DNA of 64,000 bases from positions 2,232,001 to 2,296,000 of the forward strand of contig NZ_CP035281.1 in the NCBI RefSeq assembly GCF_004103735.1, written 5' to 3'. The first letter of the stretch is position 1, and each line of letters starts with the position of its first letter. Source of the DNA: Aminipila luticellarii. GTDB lineage: Bacteria > Bacillota > Clostridia > Peptostreptococcales > Anaerovoracaceae. Of this stretch, positions 44,875-54,711 are shown in pieces. The translations under genes were made by a program, and so were the position numbers. The notes beneath the pieces were generated by a model. That model saw only the letters and a program-made list of their open reading frames with translations. It did no database searches and was not told the DNA's origin.

Positions 44875-45938
44875 TGTAGGATTACAATACATGTGTTACA
44901 TTAAGACAAAAAATAAATACGGGAAACGCTAAAATTGTGTTATGCTTAATTCCTCACAAACCAAAACATCACAAATTGGAGGTCTCCCGTATGGCAAGTA
45001 TAACACAAGATATGAAATATCGTCTATCCTTAATTAAATATGCTCAAAGATTTGGCGTTACAAAAGCTGCTATCAGATATCATCACAACAGGCAATATAT
45101 TTATCGTTGGTTGCGTAGATATGATGGTTCTATTGAGTCCCTGAGAGAACTTTCTCGTAAGCCTCATTCCCATAAAAATCAGCATACTGCAAATGAGCTT
45201 AAACTCATTCATGATATGCGTCGTAGGAATCCAAATGCAGGTCTTGTTGTCTTTTGGGTCAAACTGCGACAGCGTGGGTATTCCAGATCCATTACTGGGC
45301 TTTATCGAGTACTAATCAAGCAATCTTTGATCCCTAAGAAACCTCAGAATCCTAAATATATTGCTAAAAAATATGAGCAAATGGAGTATCCAGGTCAAAG
45401 AGTACAAATTGATGTTAAATTTGTTCCATCCTCTTGCCTTGTTGGCGAAGCTTCTGATAAGAAATTCTATCAATATACTGCTATTGATGAATTCTCTCGT
45501 TTTAGATATCTTGCTGCTTTTGAGGAACACAGCTCTTATTCTGCTTCTGAATTCCTTAAACAAGTTATTAAAGCTTTCCCATTTAAGATCGTGTTCAGAC
45601 CGATAATGGACAGGAATTTACAAAACGTCTTGGTACTTCTAAAAATCCAACGTTAACGCTATTCCAACGGACTCTTAAGGAACAAGGTATTATCCATAAA
45701 ATGATAAGGCCTTATACTCCAAGACATAATGGTAAAGTGGAACGCTCACATCGTAAGGATAATGAATATTTTTATGCGATAGCAAAGTTCTACTCATTCA
45801 ATGATTTTAAATTACAACTAAAAAAGCATAATGCAAACTACAATAACTTTCCTATGCGCCCTTTGGGCTGGGTTTCCCCAAGAGAAACTCTATTTAATTT
45901 TTTGAAGCACGGTGTAACATATGTTTGACAAACCTACA
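44875..45938 (+). mobile_element. IS481-like insertion sequence (1064 bp)
   Basis: Ends TGTAGG...CCTACA. About 25-bp imperfect terminal inverted repeats: TGTAGGATTACAATACATG on the left and, reversed, TGTAGGTTTGTCAAACATA on the right. It carries one DDE transposase gene and is bounded by perfect 26-bp direct repeats. Inserted just upstream of the csoR promoter. Confidence 0.88.
44991..45928 (+). pseudogene. IS481-like transposase with a frameshift
   Basis: Begins MASITQDMKYRLSLIKY after GGAGGTCTCCCGT. N-terminal HTH, then the integrase core: QVQIDVK-type first Asp (GQRVQIDVKFVP) and, after the shift, TDNGQEF with the second Asp and HNGKVERSHRKD with the Glu. Near 45590-45600 the frame moves, splitting the gene into a first part ending at 45656 and a second from about 45600 to 45928. 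All DDE residues remain, so a 1-nt error or mutation is enough to explain it; the copy is probably inactive. Confidence 0.85.
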
Positions 45939-45964
45939 TACTCTACAAATAAAAAGGGATTGGG
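45939..45964 (+). repeat. 26-bp target-site duplication, right copy
   Basis: Same sequence as 44849-44874 (starts TACTCTACAAATAAAAAGGG). Confidence 0.85.
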
Positions 45965-46088
45965 ATTCTCTGAAAATCAAACTAGAGATATATAAATATA
46001 TTATACTTGTATATATCGTTACAGGTTATATAATAATATTATACAGATTACACAATTTATACTATAAAAACAGGAAAGGAACAATGCC

Positions 46089-46484
46089 ATGCAAAAAGTA
46101 TTGAAGTATTTACGAGAAAATCCGTTTTATATCGGAACCTGTGACGGAGATCAGCCCCACGTCCGCCCTTTTGGCGCAGTGGCAGAATTTGAAGGAAAGA
46201 TTTATATCGTCACCAGCAATCAGAAAAAGTGCTATAAGCAGATGATACAAAATCCGAAGGTAGAGATCAGCACCATGAGCAAAGATGGTACATGGATTCG
46301 AATAGAAGGAAAAGTTGTTCGTGATGATCGAAGAGAAGCCCGCGTCCAAATGATGGACGAAAACCGCGAAGCATTGAGCGGCATGTATTCTGTGGACGAT
46401 CATCTCATGGAAGTACTGTATCTCCAGGACGCTACCGCAACGATCTATTCTTTTACAAAGGAGCCGGAAGTAATAAGCTTCTAA
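46089..46484 (+). CDS. Pyridoxamine 5'-phosphate oxidase-family flavoprotein
   Basis: 131 residues forming one split-barrel FMN-binding domain. ENPFYIGTCDGDQPHVRPFG, IYIVTSNQKKCYKQM and NPKVEISTMSKDGTWIRIEG are characteristic of the small clostridial PPOX group. Such proteins bind FMN or F420-like cofactors; the true reaction is unknown. GGAAAGGAAC supplies the ribosome site. Single gene downstream of the insertion sequence. Confidence 0.85.
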   Translation: MQKVLKYLRENPFYIGTCDGDQPHVRPFGAVAEFEGKIYIVTSNQKKCYKQMIQNPKVEISTMSKDGTWIRIEGKVVRDDRREARVQMMDENREALSGMYSVDDHLMEVLYLQDATATIYSFTKEPEVISF

Positions 46485-46519
46485 TAGGATTTCGTTACGA
46501 GCTAACACATCAGATGGGG

Positions 46520-46549
46520 AAAGGGGGCAGAAAATGCCTCCTTTTTTTT
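46520..46549 (+). terminator. Intrinsic terminator of the PPOX gene
   Basis: AAGGGGGCA pairs with TGCCTCCTT, followed by TTTTTT. Confidence 0.85.
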
Positions 46550-46782
46550 GCATAATTTTAGCATAATTAGTATAAATAATTTGTGACTGAATATATATTA
46601 CTAACCTGATTTTCTGCCTTTTCATATCTTTTACCGCTTCTCTATAGCAAAATAGGACTTACCTGCTTCATTTAGCTCTTATGAATAACAACGGTAATGA
46701 TTTTCTTTGTACACTGCTATTAATTCAAGCAGCCGGGATTACTGCTTGGTGGCTGGTCACTTTCCTGTCAGGAGGTGATGTT

Positions 46783-46869
46783 ATGGTTACATACGAATGT
46801 CTTTTCAGTTATTCTCTTGTAATTATCGGAATTATCTCAACCTGTATCACGATCATGCACAAAAAATAG
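46783..46869 (+). CDS. Putative holin-like toxin (Hol-Tox), type I toxin-antitoxin candidate
   Basis: 28 residues, MVTYECLFSYSLVIIGIISTC then ITIMHKK. The ATG at 46783 follows CAGGAGGTGATGTT, one of the strongest ribosome sites in the window, so I prefer it to an in-frame start 102 nt upstream. The layout (M-x-x-Y-E-x-L, one transmembrane helix, basic tail) matches the short Firmicute family called putative holin-like toxins, which act with an antisense RNA. AACAACCACC directly after the stop and CTAACCACTATCC further on could belong to the antisense or terminator region. Confidence 0.6.
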   Translation: MVTYECLFSYSLVIIGIISTCITIMHKK

Positions 46870-47055
46870 AACAACCACCTAAACCGACAATTCAGATGGC
46901 TGTCTATTAAATATCAGTCTTTGGACTAACCACTATCCCTGAAAGCAGTAATCCCTTGCTAGACTATACTGTATATATTTATGAGTAAACACAATTTTTA
47001 TTCTGATTCTTTTTCAAGAAACACAATTTTTTATATCAAGGCCTTAGTATTCCCT

Positions 47056-48414
47056 TTACTCCCTTGATAAAATCACAATATCATACCCGTCCTTTGAGCT
47101 ATCCGTTTCATACAGCTCTACAATATCGCCCTGTTTCAGATTTCCCGTAAAGACTTTATATTCTTCGTCACTGGTTACTTTATACATCACTGCATTACTG
47201 GATATCTGATAGGTCTTTCCACCTATCACAACTGAACTTCTTGCATTGGCACTTTCTGTCACTCCCTGCTGCACATCTGCTTTGATCTTATCTGCGGAAA
47301 GCGCTGTATATTGTGAATTCAAGCTGATCTTATATACGGCAGTATTGCTGAACCCATTGCTGCTGAGTTTAGGAGCACTCCAATCCTGTACGGTGCTTTT
47401 GTCATTCGTCAAGGTGTCCATTTTTTTGCCGTCTATAAATCCTACTATTTTTTGTACCGTATTTCCGTCATCGTTACTGCTTTTCCAACACTCATTTAAA
47501 ACAGAATAACCCGTTGAAGCTGTCTTGGTATCTGTTTTTGAGCTGCCGGATTGATTGTTTCCGGTGTTACTGCTTGTGTCTGATGTCGTACTGTCCCCGG
47601 CCGGTATGGTTTTTCCATCTCTGTTTAAGAGTACAATATCGTAAGCCTTGTCACCATCCGTATCATATAAGTTTACATAATCATCCTGCTTTAAGTTGCC
47701 GCTATAAACCCTATATGCCTTATCCTCCGTCCATTGATACATGACTACCGTCTTTTCAAGGTCATATTTCCCAGAAGATAGCGTTACGGAGCTCCTGCTG
47801 TCACTGCTTTCCACTTTTCCTGATTTGGAAGCTGAGACCGCATTCACTTTCGTCATGTTTCCCTGCTGGTCCACTTTTGCCTGCCACAGCTGAGGAGATT
47901 CTATTTTAGCGGATATGGCATTATAATACGAGTAGTCTATCAGGATATTCATCGTCTTGCCGTCTTTATATCCAATCACATGAGCCATTTTATCCCCATT
48001 GACGTTTGCATCCTTGTCACATTCATTAAAAACGCAGTACGAGGTGGTATAGGTCACTGCAGAACTGGTTGAAGTATTTTCTGACTCGGCCGGCTGCGTC
48101 CCTGTTTCTCCTTTTGAACTCGTCGTAATCTGCACAGTTTTAGTGGTATTGTCATAGTCGATACCAATCCCCAGTAATTCACTTACCTTTCGAATAGGAA
48201 TATAGGTTGTCCCTTTGTAGTTGATACTGAACGGCACGATACTACCGTCTGACAGCTGATAGTTTTCTCCCAGCTTCACCGCATCCTTTCCATTCACAGT
48301 TATATTTGCTGCATTGAACTGTGCCTGGATGTTATCCGCCAGTGCTGTTGTTGGAATAACCAGCAAACAGGCTAAAATAAACCCCATAATAAACCCCTTA
48401 CACTGTTTTTTCAT
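47056..48414 (-). CDS. Secreted stalk-domain protein with two tandem beta repeats
   Basis: 452 residues with a signal peptide (cleaved after TTALA). Residues 40-95 form a copper-amine-oxidase-like stalk domain (YKGTTYIPIRKVSELLGI). Two homologous ~150-residue repeats follow, beginning SYCVFNECDKDANVNGDK and GYSVLNECWKSSNDDGNT and ending LKQDDYVNLYDTDGDKAYDI and LKQGDIVELYETDSSKDGYD. A Ser/Thr/Asn-rich linker separates them. Likely a wall-associated protein of unknown role. Single gene. Confidence 0.78.
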   Translation of the reverse strand: MKKQCKGFIMGFILACLLVIPTTALADNIQAQFNAANITVNGKDAVKLGENYQLSDGSIVPFSINYKGTTYIPIRKVSELLGIGIDYDNTTKTVQITTSSKGETGTQPAESENTSTSSAVTYTTSYCVFNECDKDANVNGDKMAHVIGYKDGKTMNILIDYSYYNAISAKIESPQLWQAKVDQQGNMTKVNAVSASKSGKVESSDSRSSVTLSSGKYDLEKTVVMYQWTEDKAYRVYSGNLKQDDYVNLYDTDGDKAYDIVLLNRDGKTIPAGDSTTSDTSSNTGNNQSGSSKTDTKTASTGYSVLNECWKSSNDDGNTVQKIVGFIDGKKMDTLTNDKSTVQDWSAPKLSSNGFSNTAVYKISLNSQYTALSADKIKADVQQGVTESANARSSVVIGGKTYQISSNAVMYKVTSDEEYKVFTGNLKQGDIVELYETDSSKDGYDIVILSRE

Positions 48415-48561
48415 TTTAAACTTCCTCCTTTTCCCAATAAAAGTTAAAATATGTTACTTGCCTACATTCTATACCTCTTCGGGAGCACAATCAACCTTCT
48501 TTATGCAAGATTTCTCCTTTTGAATTCACAGAGCAAGTGCAACAAATGTACGGGCTATTAT

Positions 48562-49641
48562 TTATTTAAAAACGTTAATTGTACCGGCATCGTTCAAATG
48601 TTTAAGAAGCGACAGGGCGATCGGAAATCCGAACACGCCGATGACTCCAAATAAGTTTGCTCCAAGAAAGATGCAAAATAAGGTCACCACCGGATGCAAC
48701 CCCAGCTGACTGCCAACGATCTTCGGTTCGATGATATTTCTGATAACGGTGATGAAAAGGTATAGTACCAGCAGGGACACAGCGGTCTGATAATCCCTCT
48801 GCAATAAATTAATAAGGACCCACGGAATCATAATTCCTCCGGTACCCAAAACCGGAAGGATATCAAATAAAGCAATGGTCAGGGCTATGATAATCGCATT
48901 ATTCATTTGAATAAGAGAAAGTCCGATGGACAGCTCTATAAACGTAATGGACATGATGATCGCATAGGAACGAATCACTACGAACAGCGTGTTGACAATA
49001 TACTTCTTTATGCTTAAAATAATTTCTCTTCCTTTGGGAGAGAATTGTCTTAACGTAAATCGGACCAGGATGTTGTAATCCATAGCAATAAAGAAGGTAG
49101 AAATAATCATAATCAAAATTTTAATAAAAAATCCCGGTAAAGACGAAGCAATATTAGAAATCATTCCGATTAAGGACAAAGACATTTCTGTCACATTGGC
49201 ACCCAGGGAATTTACAAATTGGTCAAAGTCTGCATTAAACTTATCTATAAACGTAGGGGACAAGGCGTCGAGAGCGTCCTCTATCCCGTGAAAGCTGTTC
49301 AGTAAAAAGGGCTCCAGCTGATTTTCATAGAGGATCGGCAGCTGTGAAATAAGGGCGGTAACGGTCGCTATCAGTTTCACGCCAAGTAATGCAATCAACA
49401 CGCCAATAGTACTGTAAAATACGAACACCAAAACAAGAGATACCCATTTAGTCGGTATCTTCGTAAACGCTGAAATACGTCTGGACGGTTTTTGCAGTAA
49501 AAAAGCAAATATAAAAGCAAAAAGAAACGGACTGACTAAATTAAAAAGATATTTCAGTGAAACATATACAATTAAAACAATTAGCAACGCATAAACTGCA
49601 TTCACTATAAACGATTTTTTTTTGCTATATTGAGATTCCAT
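48562..49641 (-). CDS. AI-2E family transporter
   Basis: 359 residues with about eight hydrophobic helices. FLFAFIFAFLLQKPSRRISAF near the N-terminus and the late block IIEPKIVGSQLGLHPVVTLFCI are the family signature. Members include exporters and Na+/H+ antiporters; the autoinducer role is proven for few. It ends a minus-strand run after the methyltransferase-like gene (18 nt gap). Confidence 0.85.
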   Translation of the reverse strand: MESQYSKKKSFIVNAVYALLIVLIVYVSLKYLFNLVSPFLFAFIFAFLLQKPSRRISAFTKIPTKWVSLVLVFVFYSTIGVLIALLGVKLIATVTALISQLPILYENQLEPFLLNSFHGIEDALDALSPTFIDKFNADFDQFVNSLGANVTEMSLSLIGMISNIASSLPGFFIKILIMIISTFFIAMDYNILVRFTLRQFSPKGREIILSIKKYIVNTLFVVIRSYAIIMSITFIELSIGLSLIQMNNAIIIALTIALFDILPVLGTGGIMIPWVLINLLQRDYQTAVSLLVLYLFITVIRNIIEPKIVGSQLGLHPVVTLFCIFLGANLFGVIGVFGFPIALSLLKHLNDAGTINVFK

Positions 49642-49659
49642 CTAGTCCTCCAGTCAAGA

Positions 49660-50568
49660 TCAACATGATGTTAATTTAAAACATAAGCTGCGGATATAAT
49701 ATTTTTTATTGTCCCGAAAAGGCCATATCCAACATTTTTTGTATGGTTCATACTGCTTTACCAATTCGTAGAGATGGTTATAACCCTGTCTGGCACCTGC
49801 TACGCCGCCGCCTTGCAGAAAAAACGCATCAATTTTATCGTATTCCTCCTGAGCAATCAGCCCGCCGATCATATCCTCATAAGCCAGCATTTGATTTCGC
49901 TCCGACAATTCCATCACATCAAAATAGGAAAACAGCCAGCCCCCTTCTTTCACCAGTGAAAGCAGACTCCGGTTATAATCCTCTGCTAAAATATTTGCAA
50001 TCGGTGCGGCTTCCTGCATCAGCCTGTCAGTATATTCGGAATCAAAAGCGGCTATTTGTGTAAACGGAACAATCAGCTGGGAGTGAACAGCACCGGATAT
50101 CACTAAAGAATATGGACGATTATCCAGCAGTTCACCCAGGCTGTCCTTCACCGAGCTCAGATGCTTCTTGACGAACTGCACCACGCTCTCCGGGTTTTCT
50201 TTTCTTTTGATTTTATCAAGGGTCTCCGTTACAAAATCTTCCCCATAAAATCCCGTGAATTCTATGTTTCCTTCCAATATAATTTTCTCTTTCTCCTGCC
50301 TGCTCAGCTGCTGCCGTTCTAAAGCTTTCTCCATACTGTTATAATCATAATCGACTAATGTTAAAGATTCCACATGCTTTAATAAACGCCGTAAATCTAC
50401 ATCCTCACAACGCCCTGCTCCTAAAATCACGGCGTCCTTTATACCGGCAGAAGAAAAAATCTGTTCGTTTAAAACGGAATGAAGCGTATTTCTGTGCTGT
50501 TCCCACCGCTTCCATCTTTCATGACAGCCTTCATCTGCATTATATTGCTCATAAATATTTAATATCAT
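49660..50568 (-). CDS. Methyltransferase-like protein of unknown function
   Basis: 302 residues. AVILGAGRCEDVDLRRLL (residues 45-62) and ESLTLVDYDYNSM resemble motif I and the acidic end of beta 2 in class I SAM-dependent methyltransferases. The later SLVISGAVHSQLIVP and EGGWLFSYFDVME fit beta 4 and beta 5. No specific family recognised. Probably cotranscribed with the AI-2E family gene. Confidence 0.65.
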   Translation of the reverse strand: MILNIYEQYNADEGCHERWKRWEQHRNTLHSVLNEQIFSSAGIKDAVILGAGRCEDVDLRRLLKHVESLTLVDYDYNSMEKALERQQLSRQEKEKIILEGNIEFTGFYGEDFVTETLDKIKRKENPESVVQFVKKHLSSVKDSLGELLDNRPYSLVISGAVHSQLIVPFTQIAAFDSEYTDRLMQEAAPIANILAEDYNRSLLSLVKEGGWLFSYFDVMELSERNQMLAYEDMIGGLIAQEEYDKIDAFFLQGGGVAGARQGYNHLYELVKQYEPYKKCWIWPFRDNKKYYIRSLCFKLTSC

Positions 50569-50664
50569 TTATTTTTCCTTTTACAACGAAAATCCTGTTT
50601 CTTATTATTTTACCATATCGATCAAATATTATAAACCTACTAATATATTGAAAGCCGGTGCTTT

Positions 50665-51531
50665 TTATATAACAAAGCTGTCATATTTTTGCACATTTAA
50701 GAACTCCTCTATTTTTTCTGCATCCCGGTATCCTTTTTGGTATAACTGATGCAACACAGCCTTATTCTTGGTCAGGGTATCTGCTCCTTCTATGTTATCC
50801 GGAGCGATAATCACCGCTTTTCCCTGAGCTTCCAGTTTTTTAGTCAGGAGAACACTCTCGTTGTATCGTTTCGCCCTCAGTGCCAAATTTTTCGCCGCTT
50901 CCGGATATTGATGCCGCAGCAGCCTTGCAAGCTTTTCATCTTTTCCGGGCGAACGGATGACATCCCGAGGCTTCGTGAGGATTACCACCACTTTATCACA
51001 TCCGTCTGAAAAAGCCCTTCGGATCGGCACCGGATCTCCTAGTGCCCCGTCGAAGTAAAGGGTATCCTCAATCAAATACGGCTTGCAGACTACAGGAATG
51101 GAGGATGAGGCTTTCAGTATGCCATAATTGTTCTGACTCAAATCCGTCTTCTCAAAATACTTTATTTTTCCGCTGACGGCTTCTGAGGCAACCACCTTCA
51201 TCTCGGCCGGATTCGTTATCAGCCCTTGATAATTCAGTGGATTCTCCCCGTTCTCATTACTAAGAGCCCCATATACATAGTCTAAATCTATATAAGATCC
51301 CTTTCTAATAAAATTATGCAGGCTCATATATTTTCTTCTGAATGGATATTCAAAATAAAATGCAAAATTACGTTTTCTCTGTCCTGCCAAAAAAGAGGCA
51401 ATATTTGCACTTCCGGCAGAAACGCCTATGCAGTAATCAAATGTGATTTTTTTATCCATGCAATAATCAAACACGCCTGCTCCATAAATTCCTCTAAGTC
51501 CGCCTCCCACATCCACAATTCCCGTTTTCAT
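50665..51531 (-). CDS. Patatin-like phospholipase
   Basis: 288 residues from the ATG at 51531 after GGGAGGTACGA; an upstream in-frame ATG adds 20 residues with no ribosome site. The oxyanion loop is VGGGLRGIYGAGV, the nucleophile elbow GVSAG (Ser near residue 42), and the Asp of the dyad is in FDGALGDPVP near 157. Predicted serine lipid acyl hydrolase, like YjjU/RssA bacterial patatins. Alone on its transcript. Confidence 0.88.
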   Translation of the reverse strand: MKTGIVDVGGGLRGIYGAGVFDYCMDKKITFDYCIGVSAGSANIASFLAGQRKRNFAFYFEYPFRRKYMSLHNFIRKGSYIDLDYVYGALSNENGENPLNYQGLITNPAEMKVVASEAVSGKIKYFEKTDLSQNNYGILKASSSIPVVCKPYLIEDTLYFDGALGDPVPIRRAFSDGCDKVVVILTKPRDVIRSPGKDEKLARLLRHQYPEAAKNLALRAKRYNESVLLTKKLEAQGKAVIIAPDNIEGADTLTKNKAVLHQLYQKGYRDAEKIEEFLNVQKYDSFVI

Positions 51532-51734
51532 TCGTACCTCCCACCTTTTCAGCCTTTTTGCATTTTCACAGGTCTGAATATTATCGTTCATTTCTTAGTA
51601 TATATTTACAGTTTAATCCCGGCCTGCTAAAATTTCAACTCTTTGATTCCGCCTTGTTTAATCTTTTAGGAGTCCTTGTTCCCTGCCAAAATAACCTATT
51701 GCACATACCATTTATCTTTTTTGGTATACAAAAA

Positions 51735-51760
51735 CTCGCTGAAGCTTGAACCTCAGCGAG
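51735..51760 (-). terminator. Intrinsic terminator of MCP 3
   Basis: CTCGCTGA and TCAGCGAG form a perfect stem with TTTTT after it on the minus strand. Confidence 0.88.
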
Positions 51761-51773
51761 CTCTTCTATCGGT

Positions 51774-53498
51774 CTATTTAAATTTGAAGTGCTGAATCAG
51801 TTCTTTCAGCATAGTGGCCTGAGCCGACATTTCTTCACTTGATGCGGCACTTTCCTCTGCAGTAGCGCTATTCATCTGAATTACCTCAGATACATGCGTC
51901 AGTCTGGAATTCACCTCTCCAATGGTCCTTTCCTGTAAAATAGCTGCATCTGCAATATGCTGGATGACTTCTGACGATTTTTCAGCGCTTGAAATAATAT
52001 CGTTTAAGGAGTCCGCCGTTTCAGAAACAATGGACGTACCGTTGGAAATGGCATTCATAGAGTGTTCAATTAATTCAGAGGTATTCTTTGCACTCTCTGC
52101 CGATTTTCCTGCCAGATTCCGAACTTCATCTGCCACGACAGCAAAACCTTTACCGGCCTCTCCTGCACGAGCCGCCTCCACAGCAGCATTAAGTGCAAGA
52201 ATATTCGTTTGGAACGCAATGTCGTCAATGGTCTTGATGATCTTCCCAATTTCGCTGGAAGCATAACTGATCTTATCCATGGCTTCTATCATTTTTTGCA
52301 TCTGCTGTTTCCCCTGAACGGAGGCAATGCTGGAATCATCCGCAATTTTCTTAGCCTGCTCCGCATCATTAGAGGTTTGCTGAATATTAAGCGTCATATC
52401 ATTTACAAAATCAGATAATTCTTCAATCGCTGCTGTTTGCTCCGTAGCACCCTGAGCCAGCGTTTGCGAACCGGCAGCCACCTGATCCGAGCCGCGCGCC
52501 ACTTCATCCGAAGAAGTATTGATCTGGGCTAAAGTATTTGAAATATTCACGGAGAATTTATGAATGGAATCATTAATTCCTGACAAATCTCCCTGATAAT
52601 CCGTCTTGGATTGTAAAATAAAGTTCCCATCGGAGAAATTCTTCATGGTGTCATCGATGTCGTGAAGAATTTCACTTAAATGATTAACCGTTTGCTTCGT
52701 TGCCAAGGATAATGTCTCTAATTCATCTCCGCTGGCTATGTCCGGAACCGGGGAATGCAGATCACCCTGTCCCAAAAGCTCCAAACGCTGGGTAATACTT
52801 TTTAACCGTCTTGTCATTTTTTCGGCAATAACAGTCATGGATACAATCGCAAGTGCGCCCATGGCCCCGCCGCATATAACAATACCGATCAAAGAAAGCC
52901 GTTTCGTCATCTGATAGTGGCTGATTGTTTTTTCTATATCTTCATAATAATTGCCGGTACTGATATACCAGCCATACGGCTCATATTCCTCCGTAAACGC
53001 ACGCTTTAGGAAGCTGCCTTCTTTATCCGGTTTTGTGAAGTAAAACTCTGTAAAATCACCGCCCTTGTGATTACCGGCTTTAATCAGATTCTGAATAAAG
53101 TATGTCCCTTCCAAATCCTTTTCGTTAAATCTCTGCTTTCCTTCATAGGCTGGATTCATATGTACCATGCAGGTTCCGTCTGCCAAATCTGCCCAGAAAT
53201 ATCCGTCACCGCCGTTATATCTGGTATCCCTCACAATTTCTTTCGCCGCGTTCATTTCTTCATCATGTGTGATTTCGCCGTCCAAGTATCGCTGATGATT
53301 TACATCCAGAACACTGATTAGATTGTCAACACTGGTTTTTATCTCTACATCAAACTTTTGCTTCTCTGCTGCAATCGCCGAGTTATGGGCTTTCGTCAGT
53401 TCAACAAAAGATACCACTCCCTGTATAAAGACCATTATCAAAATCAGTAGTCCGAAAAAAAGTACGAGCTTTGTCTTAATGCTTGCTTTTTTTGTCAT
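51774..53498 (-). CDS. Methyl-accepting chemotaxis protein (MCP 3), single-Cache sensor
   Basis: 574 residues. TM1 at about 12-34, then a single Cache_2-type sensor ([52 protein letters not shown]), TM2 near 195-215, HAMP, and the signalling hairpin with [20 protein letters not shown]. sCache_2 domains of this type often sense small organic acids. Its 5' portion is duplicated in inverted orientation at 40088-40262. Confidence 0.92.
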   Translation of the reverse strand: MTKKASIKTKLVLFFGLLILIMVFIQGVVSFVELTKAHNSAIAAEKQKFDVEIKTSVDNLISVLDVNHQRYLDGEITHDEEMNAAKEIVRDTRYNGGDGYFWADLADGTCMVHMNPAYEGKQRFNEKDLEGTYFIQNLIKAGNHKGGDFTEFYFTKPDKEGSFLKRAFTEEYEPYGWYISTGNYYEDIEKTISHYQMTKRLSLIGIVICGGAMGALAIVSMTVIAEKMTRRLKSITQRLELLGQGDLHSPVPDIASGDELETLSLATKQTVNHLSEILHDIDDTMKNFSDGNFILQSKTDYQGDLSGINDSIHKFSVNISNTLAQINTSSDEVARGSDQVAAGSQTLAQGATEQTAAIEELSDFVNDMTLNIQQTSNDAEQAKKIADDSSIASVQGKQQMQKMIEAMDKISYASSEIGKIIKTIDDIAFQTNILALNAAVEAARAGEAGKGFAVVADEVRNLAGKSAESAKNTSELIEHSMNAISNGTSIVSETADSLNDIISSAEKSSEVIQHIADAAILQERTIGEVNSRLTHVSEVIQMNSATAEESAASSEEMSAQATMLKELIQHFKFK

Positions 53499-54711
53499 TG
53501 ATGCGTTCCTTCTCCTTTGCTTAAGTTTTATTCAATTCGGAGATACGGCAGGTTGCATCACTGACTCCATACATATTAAGATGCCCACATAAAATATGTA
53601 TTTCTTCGTTTCCTTATCTTCTTATCAGATATATTATCACGGAAACGGTTTTTTAGCAATATTTGGGTCTGTAATTTTCTGTCAAATTATAAATTATTTG
53701 TTGATATTTCTTGAAGCAGCTGTACAACAAACTCTTTTGAACGCTTGGCTGCTGTCAGAAAGTTGGCTTCACAATTGTCGACCCCGCTGTGCTCCTCCGT
53801 ATCCGTTATAGACCGCACTGCAATAAAAGGGACCTTGTTTACATAGCAAGTATGCGCAACGGCTGCAGTTTCCATATCGGCACATAAGGGTGAAAATTGT
53901 TCATTGATTTCCTTTCGCTCTTTGTCCACCACAAATTTTTCACCTGTGGCCATCCGTCCAAAATGAATCTTCTGAGTAAAGGGATGTCCTTCTGCTGCTA
54001 TTCTTGCTGCTTGAAGCAGTTTTTCATCCGCTTTAAAGTATGGGGTCTCCGCAGCCATAAACGGATATAGCTCTACTAAGTTTACCGGATTGACATCGTG
54101 GTAACAGATTTCCGTAGATACGGCGGTATCCAGCAATCCAACGTGCCGTGCCATACCGCCGGCTGTTCCTGAATTGATAAGGAATCGCACTTCATACATA
54201 TCGATCATCATCTGCGCCGCAAGAGCTGCATTGACCTTACACACGCCGGATACTACAAAGACTGCCTGAGTGCCGGCTATGGTTCCCTCTAAAAAGGTCA
54301 GCCCCGCACTGCTCTTCCTTGTTTCTTCTTTAAAAGCCTCTTCATACGGCTTGAATTCTCCTTCACAAGGGCAAAGGATTCCGATTGGTCTACCCATAAG
54401 TTTATTCACTCCTTCCACTATGAATTATATTCCTCTGTGATCCATTCCTGCACATATGACACGAACTTTTGCGCTGAGGCCGTAAGCATTTTTTTATTTT
54501 TAACAACGATTCCTATATCCCTGTACGCCGGAATATCCAGTTTCTTAATCACAATTTTACGAGCCGTATCCTTTAACACCAACTCCGGCAGCACACTGAT
54601 TCCCAGCCCATTGTCCACCATAGCCATTATCGCATAATCCTCTTTTTCAACAAAGCGGACGTTAGGTCTGATCTGATGGCTTTCAAATATATCTGAGATT
54701 CCATCATCCGC
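53323..54711 (-). repeat. Source copy of the 1.38 kb inverted duplication
   Basis: The intact version of the sequence repeated in reverse at 38886-40262. It runs from inside the MCP 3 coding region through mtnN into the LysR gene. The two copies flank a 13 kb segment in inverted orientation. Confidence 0.9.
53687..54397 (-). CDS. 5'-methylthioadenosine/S-adenosylhomocysteine nucleosidase-like protein
   Basis: 236 residues from the ATG at 54397 (AAGGAG upstream); a GTG at 54418 overlapping the LysR stop is possible. INSGTAGGMARHVGLLDTAVS carries the G-T-A-G-G phosphorylase motif. FSPLCADMETAAVAHTCYVN has the catalytic ME pair, and AVRSITDTEE carries the Asp. It should remove adenine from MTA or SAH, or cleave a related nucleoside. 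Directly follows a LysR gene; duplicated as a pseudogene at 39.2 kb. Confidence 0.85.
   Translation of the reverse strand: MGRPIGILCPCEGEFKPYEEAFKEETRKSSAGLTFLEGTIAGTQAVFVVSGVCKVNAALAAQMMIDMYEVRFLINSGTAGGMARHVGLLDTAVSTEICYHDVNPVNLVELYPFMAAETPYFKADEKLLQAARIAAEGHPFTQKIHFGRMATGEKFVVDKERKEINEQFSPLCADMETAAVAHTCYVNKVPFIAVRSITDTEEHSGVDNCEANFLTAAKRSKEFVVQLLQEISTNNL

Noticed and set aside
46681-46782. 62-residue form of the Hol-Tox protein starting at 46681
   Set aside because: No ribosome site before it, while the internal ATG at 46783 has AGGAGGTGAT and gives the family's usual length.
49743-50063. 106-residue plus-strand frame within the methyltransferase-like gene
   Set aside because: No ribosome site; it is an antisense shadow of a coherent minus-strand protein.
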